From assembly GCA_030426665.1 (NCBI GenBank), contig JAUHYD010000013.1:80094-144093 (forward strand): a DNA stretch of 64,000 bases, written 5' to 3'. The position numbers were made by a program, and so were the translations under genes. The stretch is from Bacteroidia bacterium. GTDB taxonomy: Bacteria; Bacteroidota; Bacteroidia; Chitinophagales; Chitinophagaceae. Under the pieces are notes generated by a model, which was given only the letters and a program-made list of their open reading frames with translations, was not told where the DNA came from and did no database searches. Numbering within the stretch: position 1 is the stretch's first letter; every line of letters starts with the position of its first letter. This document shows positions 52,391 to 62,282 of this stretch, piece after piece.

Positions 52391-52921
52391 TTAGTGGGCT
52401 GCAAATGTATCAATTCTTTGTTGAATCCGCAATAGGTATTTTTTACGGAAGTACATATCTTTTATTTGTTTTAGCAACTGCTCATCTTTGTCTCCCGCTT
52501 CAAATCTATCCGTAAGGGTTGTGGCATGCGATTCCCATGCCTGCATCTGTTCGGCAAGACTGTTCATAGCGGTAAGCCTGGCCTGCTCATTGTCGGGCAT
52601 GTCTTCGAAGTCGCTTACCGCTTCGTTCAGGTCCATCATTTCCATCAGGAAGTCTGGAGGAAGGGTATATTTCTCTTCGTCTTCCAGCATGCCTGCCAAC
52701 GTTAGAACATACGCCATTGTTTTGTCGGGGTCAGTAAGTGTGCGGTACGCATCATTATTAACAGCTGCCATTCGTAGGTTTTCGGCCATTTCATCTGCAC
52801 CGGTAGAGGCGAAGCGGTCGGGATGGTATCGACGGCTGAGTTCGTAGAACTTGCTTTTAACTGCTGCTTTATCTGGGCGCATTGATACTGGCAGGCCGTA
52901 GAGCTCAAAGTAGTTTGTCAT
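52391..52921 (-). CDS. hscB: Co-chaperone HscB
   Basis: A 176-residue iron-sulphur assembly co-chaperone from ATG 52921 (MTNYFELYGLPVSM); the in-frame ATG at 52939 adds 6 residues. The J domain (residues 3-70) has the HPD motif in RRYHPDRF. The C-terminal helical bundle that binds the scaffold IscU contains LPPDFLMEMMDLNEAV, a close match to the HscB signature. It stimulates HscA during cluster transfer. It follows the tRNA gene on the minus strand with 36 bases between. Confidence 0.9.
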   Translation of the reverse strand: MTNYFELYGLPVSMRPDKAAVKSKFYELSRRYHPDRFASTGADEMAENLRMAAVNNDAYRTLTDPDKTMAYVLTLAGMLEDEEKYTLPPDFLMEMMDLNEAVSDFEDMPDNEQARLTAMNSLAEQMQAWESHATTLTDRFEAGDKDEQLLKQIKDMYFRKKYLLRIQQRIDTFAAH

Positions 52922-52967
52922 AGGTGGCAAAGGTAGCATAGTATCAGTCTACCTCCAATCACTGTTA

Positions 52968-52996
52968 TTGTATCACGACCGAGTAGGCTATCTTTG
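52968..52996 (+). promoter_or_regulatory. Bacteroidota-type promoter
   Basis: TTG at 52968-52970 and TATCTTTG at 52989-52996 are 18 bases apart, close to the known -33/-7 spacing of the Bacteroidota promoter (TTG, about 19 bases, TAnnTTTG). It lies 16 bases before the dehydrogenase ATG at 53013. Confidence 0.55.
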
Positions 52997-53012
52997 TAGA
53001 AAATCATTACCG

Positions 53013-54215
53013 ATGCTCAAATTAGGATTAATAAGGGAGCGCAAGGAGCTGCGCGATGACAGGGTGCCATTTACTCCGCAGCAGTGCAGAGAAATCTCAG
53101 ACAAATACCCCGACGTTAGCATTGTCGTAGAACCATCGCCTGTTCGTTGTTTTACCGATAGTGAGTATCGGGCAGCGGGGATTACCCTCACCGAAGATCT
53201 GACCGATTGTGATATATTATTGGGCGTCAAAGAAGTGCCGGTTGATTATCTGATCCCGGACAAAACATACTTTTTCTTCTCGCATACCAAGAAGATGCAA
53301 CCATACAACGAGGGGCTGATGCATGCGTTGATACAGAAGCGTATCCGCATGATAGATTATGAGTGTCTGACACACAAGGACGAGCAGCGGATTCTGGGCT
53401 TCGGTATATATGCCGGTATAGTAGGGGCGCACAATGGGTTGCTTACTTATGGAAAGAAGTTTGGTTTATACCAATTGCCTGCAGCACACAGAGTGCGGAG
53501 CTATCGAGAGCTGATACAGGCCTACGATAAGTCAATGATGCCGAATATAAAGATTGCGATAACCGGGTCGGGGAAGGTGGCTACGGGAGTGCTGGATGTA
53601 ATGACCAAGCTTGATATAGAGCCGATTGAGCCCGAAGATTATTTGCTGCACGATTTTGACTATCCGGTATATACACACCTGAAAGGGGCAGATCTTTATG
53701 CGCGCAGAGATAATGACAAGTTTTTTCGGGACGACTTTCACGCTAATCCGGAGGCTTATAAGTGTTTGTTTGATGCTTATGTGGGGCAGACCGATATTCT
53801 AATGAATGGCATTTATTGGGAAGAAAGCATAGACAGGTTATTTGAGAAAGAAGCGATAAAAAGAAAGGATTGGCGTATAAGTGTAATTTCTGATATTACC
53901 TGCGATATTGATGGTTCTGTGCCTATCAACTCTGGTAGTACCACAATTGCCGATCCGGTATATGGTGTTGACAGAAACACGCTGGAGCGCGTTGCGCCAT
54001 TTCAGTCGACAAAAGATATTATAGATGTAATGGCGGTTGATAATCTGCCGAATGAGTTGCCATGCGATGCGTCTGAGTATTTTGGTGTCCATTTTGAGAA
54101 GTATATATTGCCTGAGTTGCTGAAGCCGGAAAGCGATATCCTGAGAAGAGCAACCATTTGTGAAAACGGTAAGCTGACGCCTGACTATGAATACCTGAGC
54201 GACTATGCCTACTAA
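53013..54215 (+). CDS. Saccharopine/alanine dehydrogenase-like oxidoreductase
   Basis: A 400-residue NAD(P)-dependent enzyme from ATG 53013 (MLKLGLIRERKELRDDRVPF). It belongs to the AlaDH/PNT superfamily: ERKELRDDRVPFTPQQ near the N-terminus and a dinucleotide-binding loop IKIAITGSGKVATGVLDVM near residue 200. The late segment SVISDITCDIDGSVP is shared with lysine-forming saccharopine dehydrogenases. Those convert saccharopine to lysine and 2-oxoglutarate; whether this protein does so is not shown. The longer frame back to 52968 lies inside the promoter. Confidence 0.75.
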   Translation: MLKLGLIRERKELRDDRVPFTPQQCREISDKYPDVSIVVEPSPVRCFTDSEYRAAGITLTEDLTDCDILLGVKEVPVDYLIPDKTYFFFSHTKKMQPYNEGLMHALIQKRIRMIDYECLTHKDEQRILGFGIYAGIVGAHNGLLTYGKKFGLYQLPAAHRVRSYRELIQAYDKSMMPNIKIAITGSGKVATGVLDVMTKLDIEPIEPEDYLLHDFDYPVYTHLKGADLYARRDNDKFFRDDFHANPEAYKCLFDAYVGQTDILMNGIYWEESIDRLFEKEAIKRKDWRISVISDITCDIDGSVPINSGSTTIADPVYGVDRNTLERVAPFQSTKDIIDVMAVDNLPNELPCDASEYFGVHFEKYILPELLKPESDILRRATICENGKLTPDYEYLSDYAY

Positions 54216-54218
54216 GCA

Positions 54219-54686
54219 ATGCCATGGCCCAAAACAGAACGAATGATAACACTCGACTTCCGTAATATAGAACTTCGGCTAAGGCAGGAGGATGGTAAGA
54301 CCCGTGTGTTTGACCCTATCCGTAAGAAGTGGCTGGTGCTGACTCCTGAGGAGCATGTGCGGCAGTATCTTATTGGTTTTCTGACCGAAAAGTTACGATA
54401 CCCAAATTCTCTGACGGCGGTGGAGAAGGCCATACAAGTAGCCGGGTTGTCAAAGCGGTTTGACCTCGTGGTGTATGACCGAACCCATAAGCCATGGATG
54501 CTCGTAGAGTGCAAGAGTCCTGATGTGCCGATTACAGAAACTACGTTGCACCAATTGCTAAGTTATCAGGGTACTGTGCAGTGCCGATACTGGTTACTTA
54601 CAAATGGGCACCAGACTTTTTGCGCCGATGCCGGTAATCCTAATGATATAAAGTGGCTTACAGAGTTGCCGCCCTACGGTGTGTAG
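54219..54686 (+). CDS. HsdR_N-domain protein
   Basis: A 155-residue protein with the N-terminal domain of type I restriction R subunits (PF13588-like): FDPIRKKWLVLTPEEHVRQY, KRFDLVVYDRTHKPWMLVEC and KSPDVPITETTLHQLLSYQ, the PD-(D/E)XK core being D ... E-C-K. Stand-alone copies like this are conserved in Bacteroidota without the helicase or specificity subunits, so a housekeeping role is more likely than restriction. It follows the dehydrogenase at 3 bases and overlaps the convergent protease gene by 13 bases. Confidence 0.8.
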   Translation: MPWPKTERMITLDFRNIELRLRQEDGKTRVFDPIRKKWLVLTPEEHVRQYLIGFLTEKLRYPNSLTAVEKAIQVAGLSKRFDLVVYDRTHKPWMLVECKSPDVPITETTLHQLLSYQGTVQCRYWLLTNGHQTFCADAGNPNDIKWLTELPPYGV

Positions 54687-56332
54687 GGTTGCGGTTGTAA
54701 GATGTCGGCATACTCAGAACTGTTGAGGACCGACAGCGCCCTGTTTACTACATTGTCATCTTTCAGCTTTACGGAGTAATAGCCGTTATCACGAAACAGA
54801 TATCGTGCCAGTTGCGCCTTTATTTGCGTCTTGAAGTAGCGTTTGTTTGTAGGTTCGTTGAACTGCTTCATTACGTTTTGTCGTTTAGTAGGCGTAAGCA
54901 TGGCAAGATATTGGTCTACTACTTGCCCTTCTCCTTTGAACGACTTTACAAAGTCAGATACGTTTTTGTACCGGAGCGTGGTTTTGTTATGAATAAAGTA
55001 GTCCCATATTGCTGTTCTCATTTCTTCGCTGAATGCAGCTTTTAGTACGGGCGATGACCAATATGTAGTGTCGTAGGGTACATACACATCTGGTGTGATG
55101 CCACCACCGCCGTACACAATGCGCTTGTTGGCGGTGTAGTAGCGGGTAGTATCGGCAATAGTAAATGTTTCGGCTCCGGTGAGCTCGCCGCTTTCGTAGC
55201 GATTTTCCAAATCGGCATGATAGGCTTCCTTGCCATCTGCAAATGAACGCTGTATACTGCGTCCTGATGGTGTATAGTAGCGAGCGATCGTTAGCCGCAG
55301 TGCTGCGCCGTCGGGCATTTCGTATTGCTCCTGCACCAAGCCCTTTCCGTATGACCTGCGACCGATTATGACGCCTCTGTCCCAATCCTGAATAGCCCCG
55401 GCAAGTATCTCACTCGCCGAAGCGGAACTCTCGTCTACAAGAATCGCCAGTTTTCCGCTTTCGAAGTCTCCTGATTTTTTTGCGTTGTAATCAAAACGGG
55501 GGGTGTTTCTTCCGGTTGTGTACACTATTAGTTTGTCATCATTCAGAAAATCGTCAGAGATAGATGTGGCTGCATCCAGGTAGCCGCCCGGATTGTCTCG
55601 CAAGTCCAGTATCATTTGACTGGCACCTTCCTTCTTTAGTTTCTTAAGTGCCTTAGAGAATTCATCGTATGTGGTAGCGCTGAACCTATTTATCTTGATG
55701 TAGCCGGTTTTGCCATCTACCATAAAGCTGGCATCAACGCTATAAAGCGGTATGATGTCGCGCACTATCGAAACTTCATTTGTCGCACCATCATCAATTC
55801 TTTGGAGGGTTACGGCTACTTCGGTTTTCTGTTTGCCACGGAGCAGGGAGATGATTCCCTCTGATGTAATACCCGTGCCTGCCACAATACTATCGCCGAC
55901 CTTGATGATTTTATCGCCTTCGGTAAGCCCGGCACGATAGGAGGGGCCGTTTTCGACAACAGATGTTACTTCTATTGTGTCTTTGCGTATAGAGAACTCA
56001 ATACCAATGCCCGAAAAACCTCCCTCCAAGCCCTCGTTTACATCTTGCAGATTGTCGGCGGGTATGTATACCGTGTGTGGGTCAAGTGGTTCCAGTATGC
56101 CGGAAACAGCGTCCTCGTACAGGAGGTTGGTATTCACAGTATCTACGTATTTCTGGTCTATCAGGTCTATAATTTCCTCTAGCCGGTCGTTGCGCTGAAT
56201 AATAGTAGCAATATCCCGCTTGTTAACCAACGTATCCCGAAGGTTAAAGCCGAGTATCATTCCGATAATAAGCACTAAAGAAAAAAGGAGTGGTGTCCAT
56301 ACCTTGAATCTCCCACTATTATTTGCATCCAT
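54674..56332 (-). CDS. C-terminal processing peptidase, S41 family
   Basis: A 552-residue protease anchored or secreted through an N-terminal hydrophobic helix (LLFSLVLIIGMILGFNL). A PDZ domain (about residues 85-170, SGIGIEFSIRKDTIEV) precedes the S41 catalytic domain with ILDLRDNPGGYLDAA, the nucleophile Ser in DESSASASEILAGA and the general-base Lys in RRSYGKGLVQEQ. A C-terminal extension of about 150 residues follows, as usual for CtpA of Bacteroidota. It trims C-termini of periplasmic proteins. Confidence 0.92.
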   Translation of the reverse strand: MDANNSGRFKVWTPLLFSLVLIIGMILGFNLRDTLVNKRDIATIIQRNDRLEEIIDLIDQKYVDTVNTNLLYEDAVSGILEPLDPHTVYIPADNLQDVNEGLEGGFSGIGIEFSIRKDTIEVTSVVENGPSYRAGLTEGDKIIKVGDSIVAGTGITSEGIISLLRGKQKTEVAVTLQRIDDGATNEVSIVRDIIPLYSVDASFMVDGKTGYIKINRFSATTYDEFSKALKKLKKEGASQMILDLRDNPGGYLDAATSISDDFLNDDKLIVYTTGRNTPRFDYNAKKSGDFESGKLAILVDESSASASEILAGAIQDWDRGVIIGRRSYGKGLVQEQYEMPDGAALRLTIARYYTPSGRSIQRSFADGKEAYHADLENRYESGELTGAETFTIADTTRYYTANKRIVYGGGGITPDVYVPYDTTYWSSPVLKAAFSEEMRTAIWDYFIHNKTTLRYKNVSDFVKSFKGEGQVVDQYLAMLTPTKRQNVMKQFNEPTNKRYFKTQIKAQLARYLFRDNGYYSVKLKDDNVVNRALSVLNSSEYADILQPQPYTP

Positions 56333-56990
56333 TTTTAGAAAATACGTACTACAAAGTTACGTGAATTGGTTTGGTGTGTAAAAAATAAACTATTAAAGTG
56401 GTTACAAATTATCTGCCGTGTAGCCGGGGTACACGGAATCAGGGATTAGTTAAATTGGAAATGCGGATGTATTGTGTTGATCATGTCGGAATTGCAGGAT
56501 TGGTTAATCCGGAATTTTCCATCATTGTATCTAACCCGATTCCGCAGGGCTACGCGGGAATTTGCGCACCATGCTGCTTTCTTTTCGTTATTTTGATTAC
56601 TATCTCATAATCAATTAGTTGTGCGAAAATATGCTCCCAAAATTGCTCATTTTTTGCGCACTCTTTGCCGGCATTTTTGGAGTATGTGTGGTCTGTGTGC
56701 GTGGATATTGTGGCTGAATTGTAACATAATGACAGGGGTGGGTTTATGATGATATATGCATCAAAAATCAAGCCAAATTTTGAGGAATTGGTTAATTAGT
56801 TGATTGAGGGGATTTGGGAGTTATTGTTCTTGTTTCAAGGCTGTAGATATAATAAGTGAGACGCACCCCATAAATTTATGAATACTTTGGTAGCGTAATT
56901 TTTAGGTATATTAATCTTGTTATCTTTAACATGTGTTGTTTGCCCTTCTTGTGATTATTGGTGAGGAAAAATAATAATGGCGAAATATTA
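56333..56990. other. Intergenic region with several inverted repeats
   Basis: There is no protein-like frame. On the minus strand taactttg at 56352-56359 could be the -7 box of the protease gene. At 56413-56433 ccgtgta and tacacgg form a perfect seven-base stem. Two segments near 56440-56460 and 56490-56520 share ggattrgttaa. The right part is AT-rich and lies downstream of the ABC-3C operon. I see no RNA gene. Confidence 0.4.
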
Positions 56991-59351
56991 TTAATTATCT
57001 TCAACCACACCAAAGAACTCCTTCTGAACATTAATTCTATTGCATAGGAAGCCAAAATTCCTGAATTTATAGTGCAGATATTTTTCAATGTCAGTCTCAT
57101 GGGTTGATAGTAATATTTGATAGTCTGAAAACTCATGGCGCATTAGTTCAATCAAGGCATGCACATTAATATCGTCTAATGTTTGAATAGGATCATCAAC
57201 TGCAAGAAATTTGAAGTGTTGGCTCGTTTTGTAAACCTTATTTAGAGAAAGACAGAAGGCAATTGACACTACTGCAAGCTGACCTGAACTAAGATGATGG
57301 ACGATGTCGTGATTTGAATTACTGTCAGTCAAAAACCTGACACGAGCAGTATTCGGCTGCATTTCAATGAAAATTCCAATGCCTTGTTGATAGTTTTGAA
57401 GAATTTTACCAGAGTATAAGTAAAACGGGATTTTAATGCGTTCAATCATGTCCCGCTTAAAATCTTTTAATGCTTTCGAATACGTTTCTTTTACTTTGCT
57501 AATATTCCTTTCCAATACTTGAAACCTCTCCAATCTCGCCGTCAAAACTTGAAGTGAAAAATGCCTCGCTTGGTCGTATTTAACTGTTATATACTCCCGC
57601 TTCCGATTTACTTCATCCGAAGAAATAAGCTTTGAAACATCTTCCCCAAATAAATCTTTGAAAAGATGCTTGTGAAGTAATTTATTCTGATCCGGTACAA
57701 TTTCAGACATTTTTTGCCTTAGACTGGTCTCAAAATTATAGACCCTTTCTTGAAAAAGGGAAAATGAAACCGGCGCACTTAACATTTGGTCTCCCAAGTC
57801 TATTCCTACTGTAGACAATAAAGCGATAAAGCGACCGATTGCATCTCTGAAACCTTTGTATTCGGTCAGAGAACTAAAAAACGCAGAATCAAGTTCATTC
57901 TCTGGCAACTCAAGGAATTCTGCAGCGCGGTCTCTAGCTGGCATTTTAAAGTTCCGTTCAATTGCCAAATTAGCAACGTTTAGTGTTTCTACATTTTGAG
58001 AATTGTGGAGTATCAGAGCATCAGTCTTTAGTATAACTGCCTTTAATAGCTCCTCACTGGTTTGCCAATTTGTATCGCAAAGAGGGCAGTTTTGAGGCCG
58101 ATGTACTACTTTAGGCAATTTACTTGAGTGAGTGACCGCTTTCTCTCTCGCATCATTAAGGTCTAAGATAATCTTATCCAGATCATTCATTGCAGCCACT
58201 ATTCTAACCTTTTGTGCAATCGCCTCTTTGTAACCTGCAACAAACTGGTCGGTGAAACCAAACTCCAAAAGCTCCTTTTCGGCAACAATGTCCCCTTCAA
58301 TACTGGATAAGATTTTCTTGGCACTTCCTATTCTTCTGTTTAATACCTCATATGAATTATATCGTTCAGTATCAGTTAGCAGAAAAAGGACAAAGGCAGA
58401 TTTAATGGAACGTTGATTTAATACTGCATTTATCCCCACTACAACCTTTTCCTTCTTATATTCGTCGAAACTAAAATTGTTGATAAATTCGGTAAGGGAT
58501 TCAATATCTTTTAAATAGACATTGAAACTGTCGAGAATTTCATCCGTTGCCTTACCAGCGAATAATTCTTCCTGGTCATAGGATAGATATATGTCTGGGA
58601 ATAATGCTTGGTAAGTCACAGAAGATGACTCTGAAGTAACTGTCCCAAGTCTCTCAATTTTCTGTCTAAGCTCCTCTGTTAGCTCTTTAATCTTCCTATG
58701 CGTTTGGCGAATATTATCTAACTCTTGGCTCTGCTTTTGGGTTTGAAAAAGAAAGTCCAGCTCGGATTTTTTTTCGTCTTCATCCTTTTTTAGGAAATAG
58801 ATATTCTCCTCTTGCTGGAGGTAGTTAAACAGCGGATACAAATTAACATGGCTAAGTTGCGTATCGGAAAAGAACAGTCGATCGATAAAGGCTTGATCTA
58901 CATGTGTATATTCACTGGGTACAAACTGATTTCTAAAAGTGCTAACATCCTCAATTGCTGAATAATACGTTGTGAGTATGCTCCACGCATTTGGCTTAAA
59001 TCTTCTACCAGCATCTTGCCTGCCATCGTGTGCCTTGTCCAAAAACTTCACAATAACATGGTAAGATGCACTGAGATCGTCTTGAAGCAATAGCTTTAGA
59101 ACAACATCGTTACCTTTAGTGTTTTGGTAAAAGGGCTTTAGGTAGTCTGCATTATCTTTCGTTACATCGCTAAAACTGTCAGTCCGTTGAAGCTTGCCAC
59201 TGAGGCACAGTTCAACGGCATCAAATATTGTAGTTTTACCAAATCCATTTGGTCCACTCAGGATAGAAAAATTACAATCCTCTAAATCAATGATTTTAGG
59301 GGAGTCTATTCCTTTGAAATTTTCAATGTAAATTTTTAAAAGCTTAAGCAT
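56991..59351 (-). CDS. SMC/ABC-type ATPase of an ABC-3C system
   Basis: A 786-residue ATPase from ATG 59351 (MLKLLKIYIENFKGIDSPK). Walker A is SGPNGFGKTTIFDAVEL. Two long coiled-coil stretches flank a zinc-hook-like NCPLCDTNWQT near residue 425. The ABC signature is HHLSSGQLAVVSIAFCLS and Walker B is FLAVDDPIQTLDD. This is the Rad50-like ATPase of ABC-three-component systems, which are proposed to sense foreign DNA or cellular damage and activate the effector. It overlaps nothing and follows the middle component by 4 bases. Confidence 0.85.
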   Translation of the reverse strand: MLKLLKIYIENFKGIDSPKIIDLEDCNFSILSGPNGFGKTTIFDAVELCLSGKLQRTDSFSDVTKDNADYLKPFYQNTKGNDVVLKLLLQDDLSASYHVIVKFLDKAHDGRQDAGRRFKPNAWSILTTYYSAIEDVSTFRNQFVPSEYTHVDQAFIDRLFFSDTQLSHVNLYPLFNYLQQEENIYFLKKDEDEKKSELDFLFQTQKQSQELDNIRQTHRKIKELTEELRQKIERLGTVTSESSSVTYQALFPDIYLSYDQEELFAGKATDEILDSFNVYLKDIESLTEFINNFSFDEYKKEKVVVGINAVLNQRSIKSAFVLFLLTDTERYNSYEVLNRRIGSAKKILSSIEGDIVAEKELLEFGFTDQFVAGYKEAIAQKVRIVAAMNDLDKIILDLNDAREKAVTHSSKLPKVVHRPQNCPLCDTNWQTSEELLKAVILKTDALILHNSQNVETLNVANLAIERNFKMPARDRAAEFLELPENELDSAFFSSLTEYKGFRDAIGRFIALLSTVGIDLGDQMLSAPVSFSLFQERVYNFETSLRQKMSEIVPDQNKLLHKHLFKDLFGEDVSKLISSDEVNRKREYITVKYDQARHFSLQVLTARLERFQVLERNISKVKETYSKALKDFKRDMIERIKIPFYLYSGKILQNYQQGIGIFIEMQPNTARVRFLTDSNSNHDIVHHLSSGQLAVVSIAFCLSLNKVYKTSQHFKFLAVDDPIQTLDDINVHALIELMRHEFSDYQILLSTHETDIEKYLHYKFRNFGFLCNRINVQKEFFGVVEDN

Positions 59352-59355
59352 GACA

Positions 59356-60063
59356 TTAAAAATTTGAAATGAACTGCAATATATCTTCTTCATTGGCATT
59401 TGGAGACAAAACCTTACCGCGGATTTCTAGCCAGTTTAAAGTGTCGGGATTGCCTAGTTCAGTCAGCTTGTTAAGTAGGATTCTTTCCTCCGCAGTCAAA
59501 CGGTTTTCCAACAATGCTTCTATTGAAGTAAGTTCAACATTTCTGTCAATGGGAGTCGGCAAGAATGGAAGTTTCAAGAATAGCTGCATCGTAACAAAGT
59601 ACTGCTCATCAGCGGTCATTTGCCGTTTGAAAGCAACAAAAGAAGTTGAATTAAACAGGGTCTCTTTCAGGCTACGTAAAATGTCGTTGGACTGCAAAAG
59701 GACATGTATTGAATCGTCGGTGTATACAATAACGTACTTCTTAAAATAATAAGCGTCTTCTTCTATCAGAAGGATTTTGTTCTTGATGAGGGGCAAATCA
59801 GTTTGAAAATTCCGAACCTTTACTGCGAGAATTAAAGAGGTGTTTTTTTCAATTTCGCTATCGTTAGCTCTTAATTCATCAAATACATCTAACGGTGAAT
59901 TATCACTAATTTTCCATCCAATCAGATCATCTATTGATAGTACCTCAAGCAAGTAAAATTCTTTGCGTTCGACATTTCTATTACGATAAAAATCTACGGT
60001 TTCCCATTCCCGGATTCGGTCAAAATCATTAACGGTAAATATTCTTTTTAAGAGATTTCTCAT
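59356..60063 (-). CDS. ABC-3C middle component
   Basis: A 235-residue protein that lacks a recognisable enzyme motif and has a helical C-terminus (ILLNKLTELGNPDTLNWLEI). Its place between the effector gene (overlap of 4 bases) and the SMC-type ATPase (4-base gap) identifies it as the small middle component of an ABC-three-component system. Middle components in this class are diverse and their role is thought to be linking ATPase and effector. Confidence 0.7.
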   Translation of the reverse strand: MRNLLKRIFTVNDFDRIREWETVDFYRNRNVERKEFYLLEVLSIDDLIGWKISDNSPLDVFDELRANDSEIEKNTSLILAVKVRNFQTDLPLIKNKILLIEEDAYYFKKYVIVYTDDSIHVLLQSNDILRSLKETLFNSTSFVAFKRQMTADEQYFVTMQLFLKLPFLPTPIDRNVELTSIEALLENRLTAEERILLNKLTELGNPDTLNWLEIRGKVLSPNANEEDILQFISNF

Positions 60064-61262
60064 GGTGCTTCATTTAAGGTATCTATTGCATCTTGAATTT
60101 TGATGAACTTAAGGTCTTTCATCTTCATAAAGCGTTTTTCATCTCCTTCCCGGATTAAAGGAGAGAGGATAGCTGATAGACTGCCTTCATAATGTTGGGT
60201 AACTAAAAAGTCCTTTTCATAAGCAGAAAAATCAATATCTGTATTGTCTAGAATGCTTTTTGTATGACGCCTTATCATATTAGCTACGCCCACTATTGAC
60301 GTCAATAAGTAACTGGATTTTTTGAAATAGCTCGGTATCAATTTGTCGTCGAGATTATATCTCGCCCCATTAATATAAACTAATGCCCACAAGAAAGTGG
60401 AATAAAAATTATCCCTGACAAAAAAGTCATCGGGAACGATTTGTGTTTCAAGTCTAACGCCACCGGAAGTATGTGGGTTGATGTTTCTTAGAAACTGCTG
60501 AAAATCTGTATCATTTAATCGATAAATCTTTACTAGCGCATCTGTAACTGCGGCTTCATGTGCTTCTTCGACTTCAATTTCTTCATTGTCAAGTTCAGAA
60601 ACGAAATATTCAAATGTCTGATATAGTCTTTGGCGAATAGCGACAAGTCTTGCGGCTGCGGGTGTAGCTGGGTTCAATATAACTTGCCTTACATCTTCTA
60701 AACTAAAAGAGATGTTGTAATCAGCCTGTCCCCTGAGAGCATGTTCATGGCGAATTTTATCATCCAACGAAGATAAAAATGCCTCTATTGCTGTTTTCCT
60801 ATGCGGCTCATTTTCGGATTGGTCATGGTCTTCATTTCTAAGTAACGTCGCAACATCTGAATCAAGGTAGCCTATTATAGAAGTTAGTGGACAATAATTA
60901 ACCTCATCCATATACAAATAGCGAACAACTCCATATGGGTTTTCATGTGCTTCAAGATCATTCCAGTTTGTGATTTCACAAGTTGTGTGGAGATATTTCA
61001 CTTCTCCATCCTCAAATATCTTTAGAGCATCTGTGTATGCACTAATCGTCGTACTGCCATTCTTTGCCTTTACCTGATGTGCTTCTAGAATAGCAGAGCC
61101 TAACCTTATGCTTGCATCTTCATGTGCTTCACATTCTAGCCAATAGTCATTTAGATTCACCGGAGTACCGTGCAAAGAATTTATTTTGCGCAAAGCAATT
61201 AACAAGGCAATTTTCCCTTGATGCGAATATCCACTCCAACTCGCCGTTGCATTTCTTGACAT
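60060..61262 (-). CDS. ABC-3C effector component
   Basis: A 400-residue protein. The N-terminal part has WSGYSHQGKIALLIALRKIN, then YWLECEAHEDASI and AHQVKAKNGSTTIS, giving a nuclease-like E ... D ... Q-x-K pattern of the PD-(D/E)XK type. The C-terminal 200 residues are helical and should correspond to the ABC-3C C-terminal domain. It is the first gene of the three-gene operon. The likely mechanism is DNA degradation triggered through the ATPase, as inferred from the family. Confidence 0.75.
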   Translation of the reverse strand: MSRNATASWSGYSHQGKIALLIALRKINSLHGTPVNLNDYWLECEAHEDASIRLGSAILEAHQVKAKNGSTTISAYTDALKIFEDGEVKYLHTTCEITNWNDLEAHENPYGVVRYLYMDEVNYCPLTSIIGYLDSDVATLLRNEDHDQSENEPHRKTAIEAFLSSLDDKIRHEHALRGQADYNISFSLEDVRQVILNPATPAAARLVAIRQRLYQTFEYFVSELDNEEIEVEEAHEAAVTDALVKIYRLNDTDFQQFLRNINPHTSGGVRLETQIVPDDFFVRDNFYSTFLWALVYINGARYNLDDKLIPSYFKKSSYLLTSIVGVANMIRRHTKSILDNTDIDFSAYEKDFLVTQHYEGSLSAILSPLIREGDEKRFMKMKDLKFIKIQDAIDTLNEAP

Positions 61263-61632
61263 GGAGAACCAAGGTAGGAAAATGATCTAAAGTTAGTATG
61301 TTATTCGTATTGTTATTTTATTGCGTTTTTGTATGTCGTTTTTTTTGCACTTGTTAATACCCTTCACCCAAAAGCTCTTGCCGGGCGAAATATTGCTAGC
61401 GCATGAAGAGAAAAAAATAAACGCATTATTACGTGCATTAAAAATGCCATGCCAAATCATCCGAGTTGCAAACTCGGACGAGCAATTCCTTTTCTTTTAT
61501 GTCAATTTCCGAGTTCGCCATGTCTCCTTCCTTCAGCGGGACACAGCAAACCATTCCGCTTGTTGTCACAAGGCACCTGCCCGACACCGAAGCCACAGTC
61601 GAGGCATGTCCGAAATGAATGGAAGCATAAGC
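61263..61632. other. Intergenic region with a REP-like palindrome
   Basis: At 61460-61478 tccgagtt-gca-aactcgga is a perfect eight-base palindrome with a three-base loop, and ttccgagtt recurs near 61508. This resembles short palindromic REP-like units. No protein-like frame longer than the overlapping shadows is convincing. Confidence 0.45.
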
Positions 61633-62139
61633 TTACTTATTCATGGGCGTAGTAGGTGTTGGTTTTACGTTGGTTGGTTTGAGGTCGCCATTTGAATCTA
61701 CTTTCATTATGATTATATCTTTATTCAGAATCCTGTCTCCGTTTTTAGAGATGTTTTCCAGCTCGGCTTCCATGTATGGATTCCTGTTAGATAGCGCTGT
61801 TTCTACTTTGCCCGCTGCGGTTATGGTAAAGTAGTAATAGGTATGGTCATTATCTTCCCGAAGGTCATGGTGACCTGCGGAAAAATGCTTGCCGTCAATG
61901 GTTATATGAACAGAATAATCACCCGGGGGCATGGTCCCCGTCGTGAACAATCCCAGATTGTCAGACTTTCCCGTTACTGTACGGTAATTCCCGGCAAGGT
62001 TTATCTTGGCACCTTCTATGGGGTGGTGTTGCTCGTCCATCACTTTGCCCATCATCATTAGTTTTTGTGCTGTCGCGGTGGCACAGGAGCAGGCAACCAG
62101 ACATATTAATGCGATATAAGTAGTGACCGGATTGTTCAT
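61633..62139 (-). CDS. Secreted CarboxypepD_reg-like protein
   Basis: A 168-residue exported protein with a signal peptide (residues 1-25, LICLVACSCATATAQ) followed by a transthyretin-like domain. That domain shows GKVMDEQHHPIEGAKINLAG and NLGLFTTGTMPPGDYSVHIT, the usual pattern of carboxypeptidase-regulatory-like folds. A Pro/Thr-rich tail (TNVKPTPTTPMNK) follows. Such domains usually act as binding or stabilising modules on the surface. It is monocistronic and divergent from the fasciclin gene. Confidence 0.75.
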   Translation of the reverse strand: MNNPVTTYIALICLVACSCATATAQKLMMMGKVMDEQHHPIEGAKINLAGNYRTVTGKSDNLGLFTTGTMPPGDYSVHITIDGKHFSAGHHDLREDNDHTYYYFTITAAGKVETALSNRNPYMEAELENISKNGDRILNKDIIIMKVDSNGDLKPTNVKPTPTTPMNK

Positions 62140-62282
62140 GATTGAATGATTTGATTGATACTCAATATAAACATTATATCTATAATTTATTTCAAAAGCC
62201 TTGTTAAGAATAAAACCAAAAGAAATGCTGCTTCGTAGGTAAGAGGGTATAATATTTCGTTATTCCCAAAAAACCAATAATC

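Noticed and set aside
54219..54686. The HsdR_N protein as part of a type I restriction system
   Set aside because: No helicase, specificity or modification genes are nearby, and stand-alone copies are normal in Bacteroidota.
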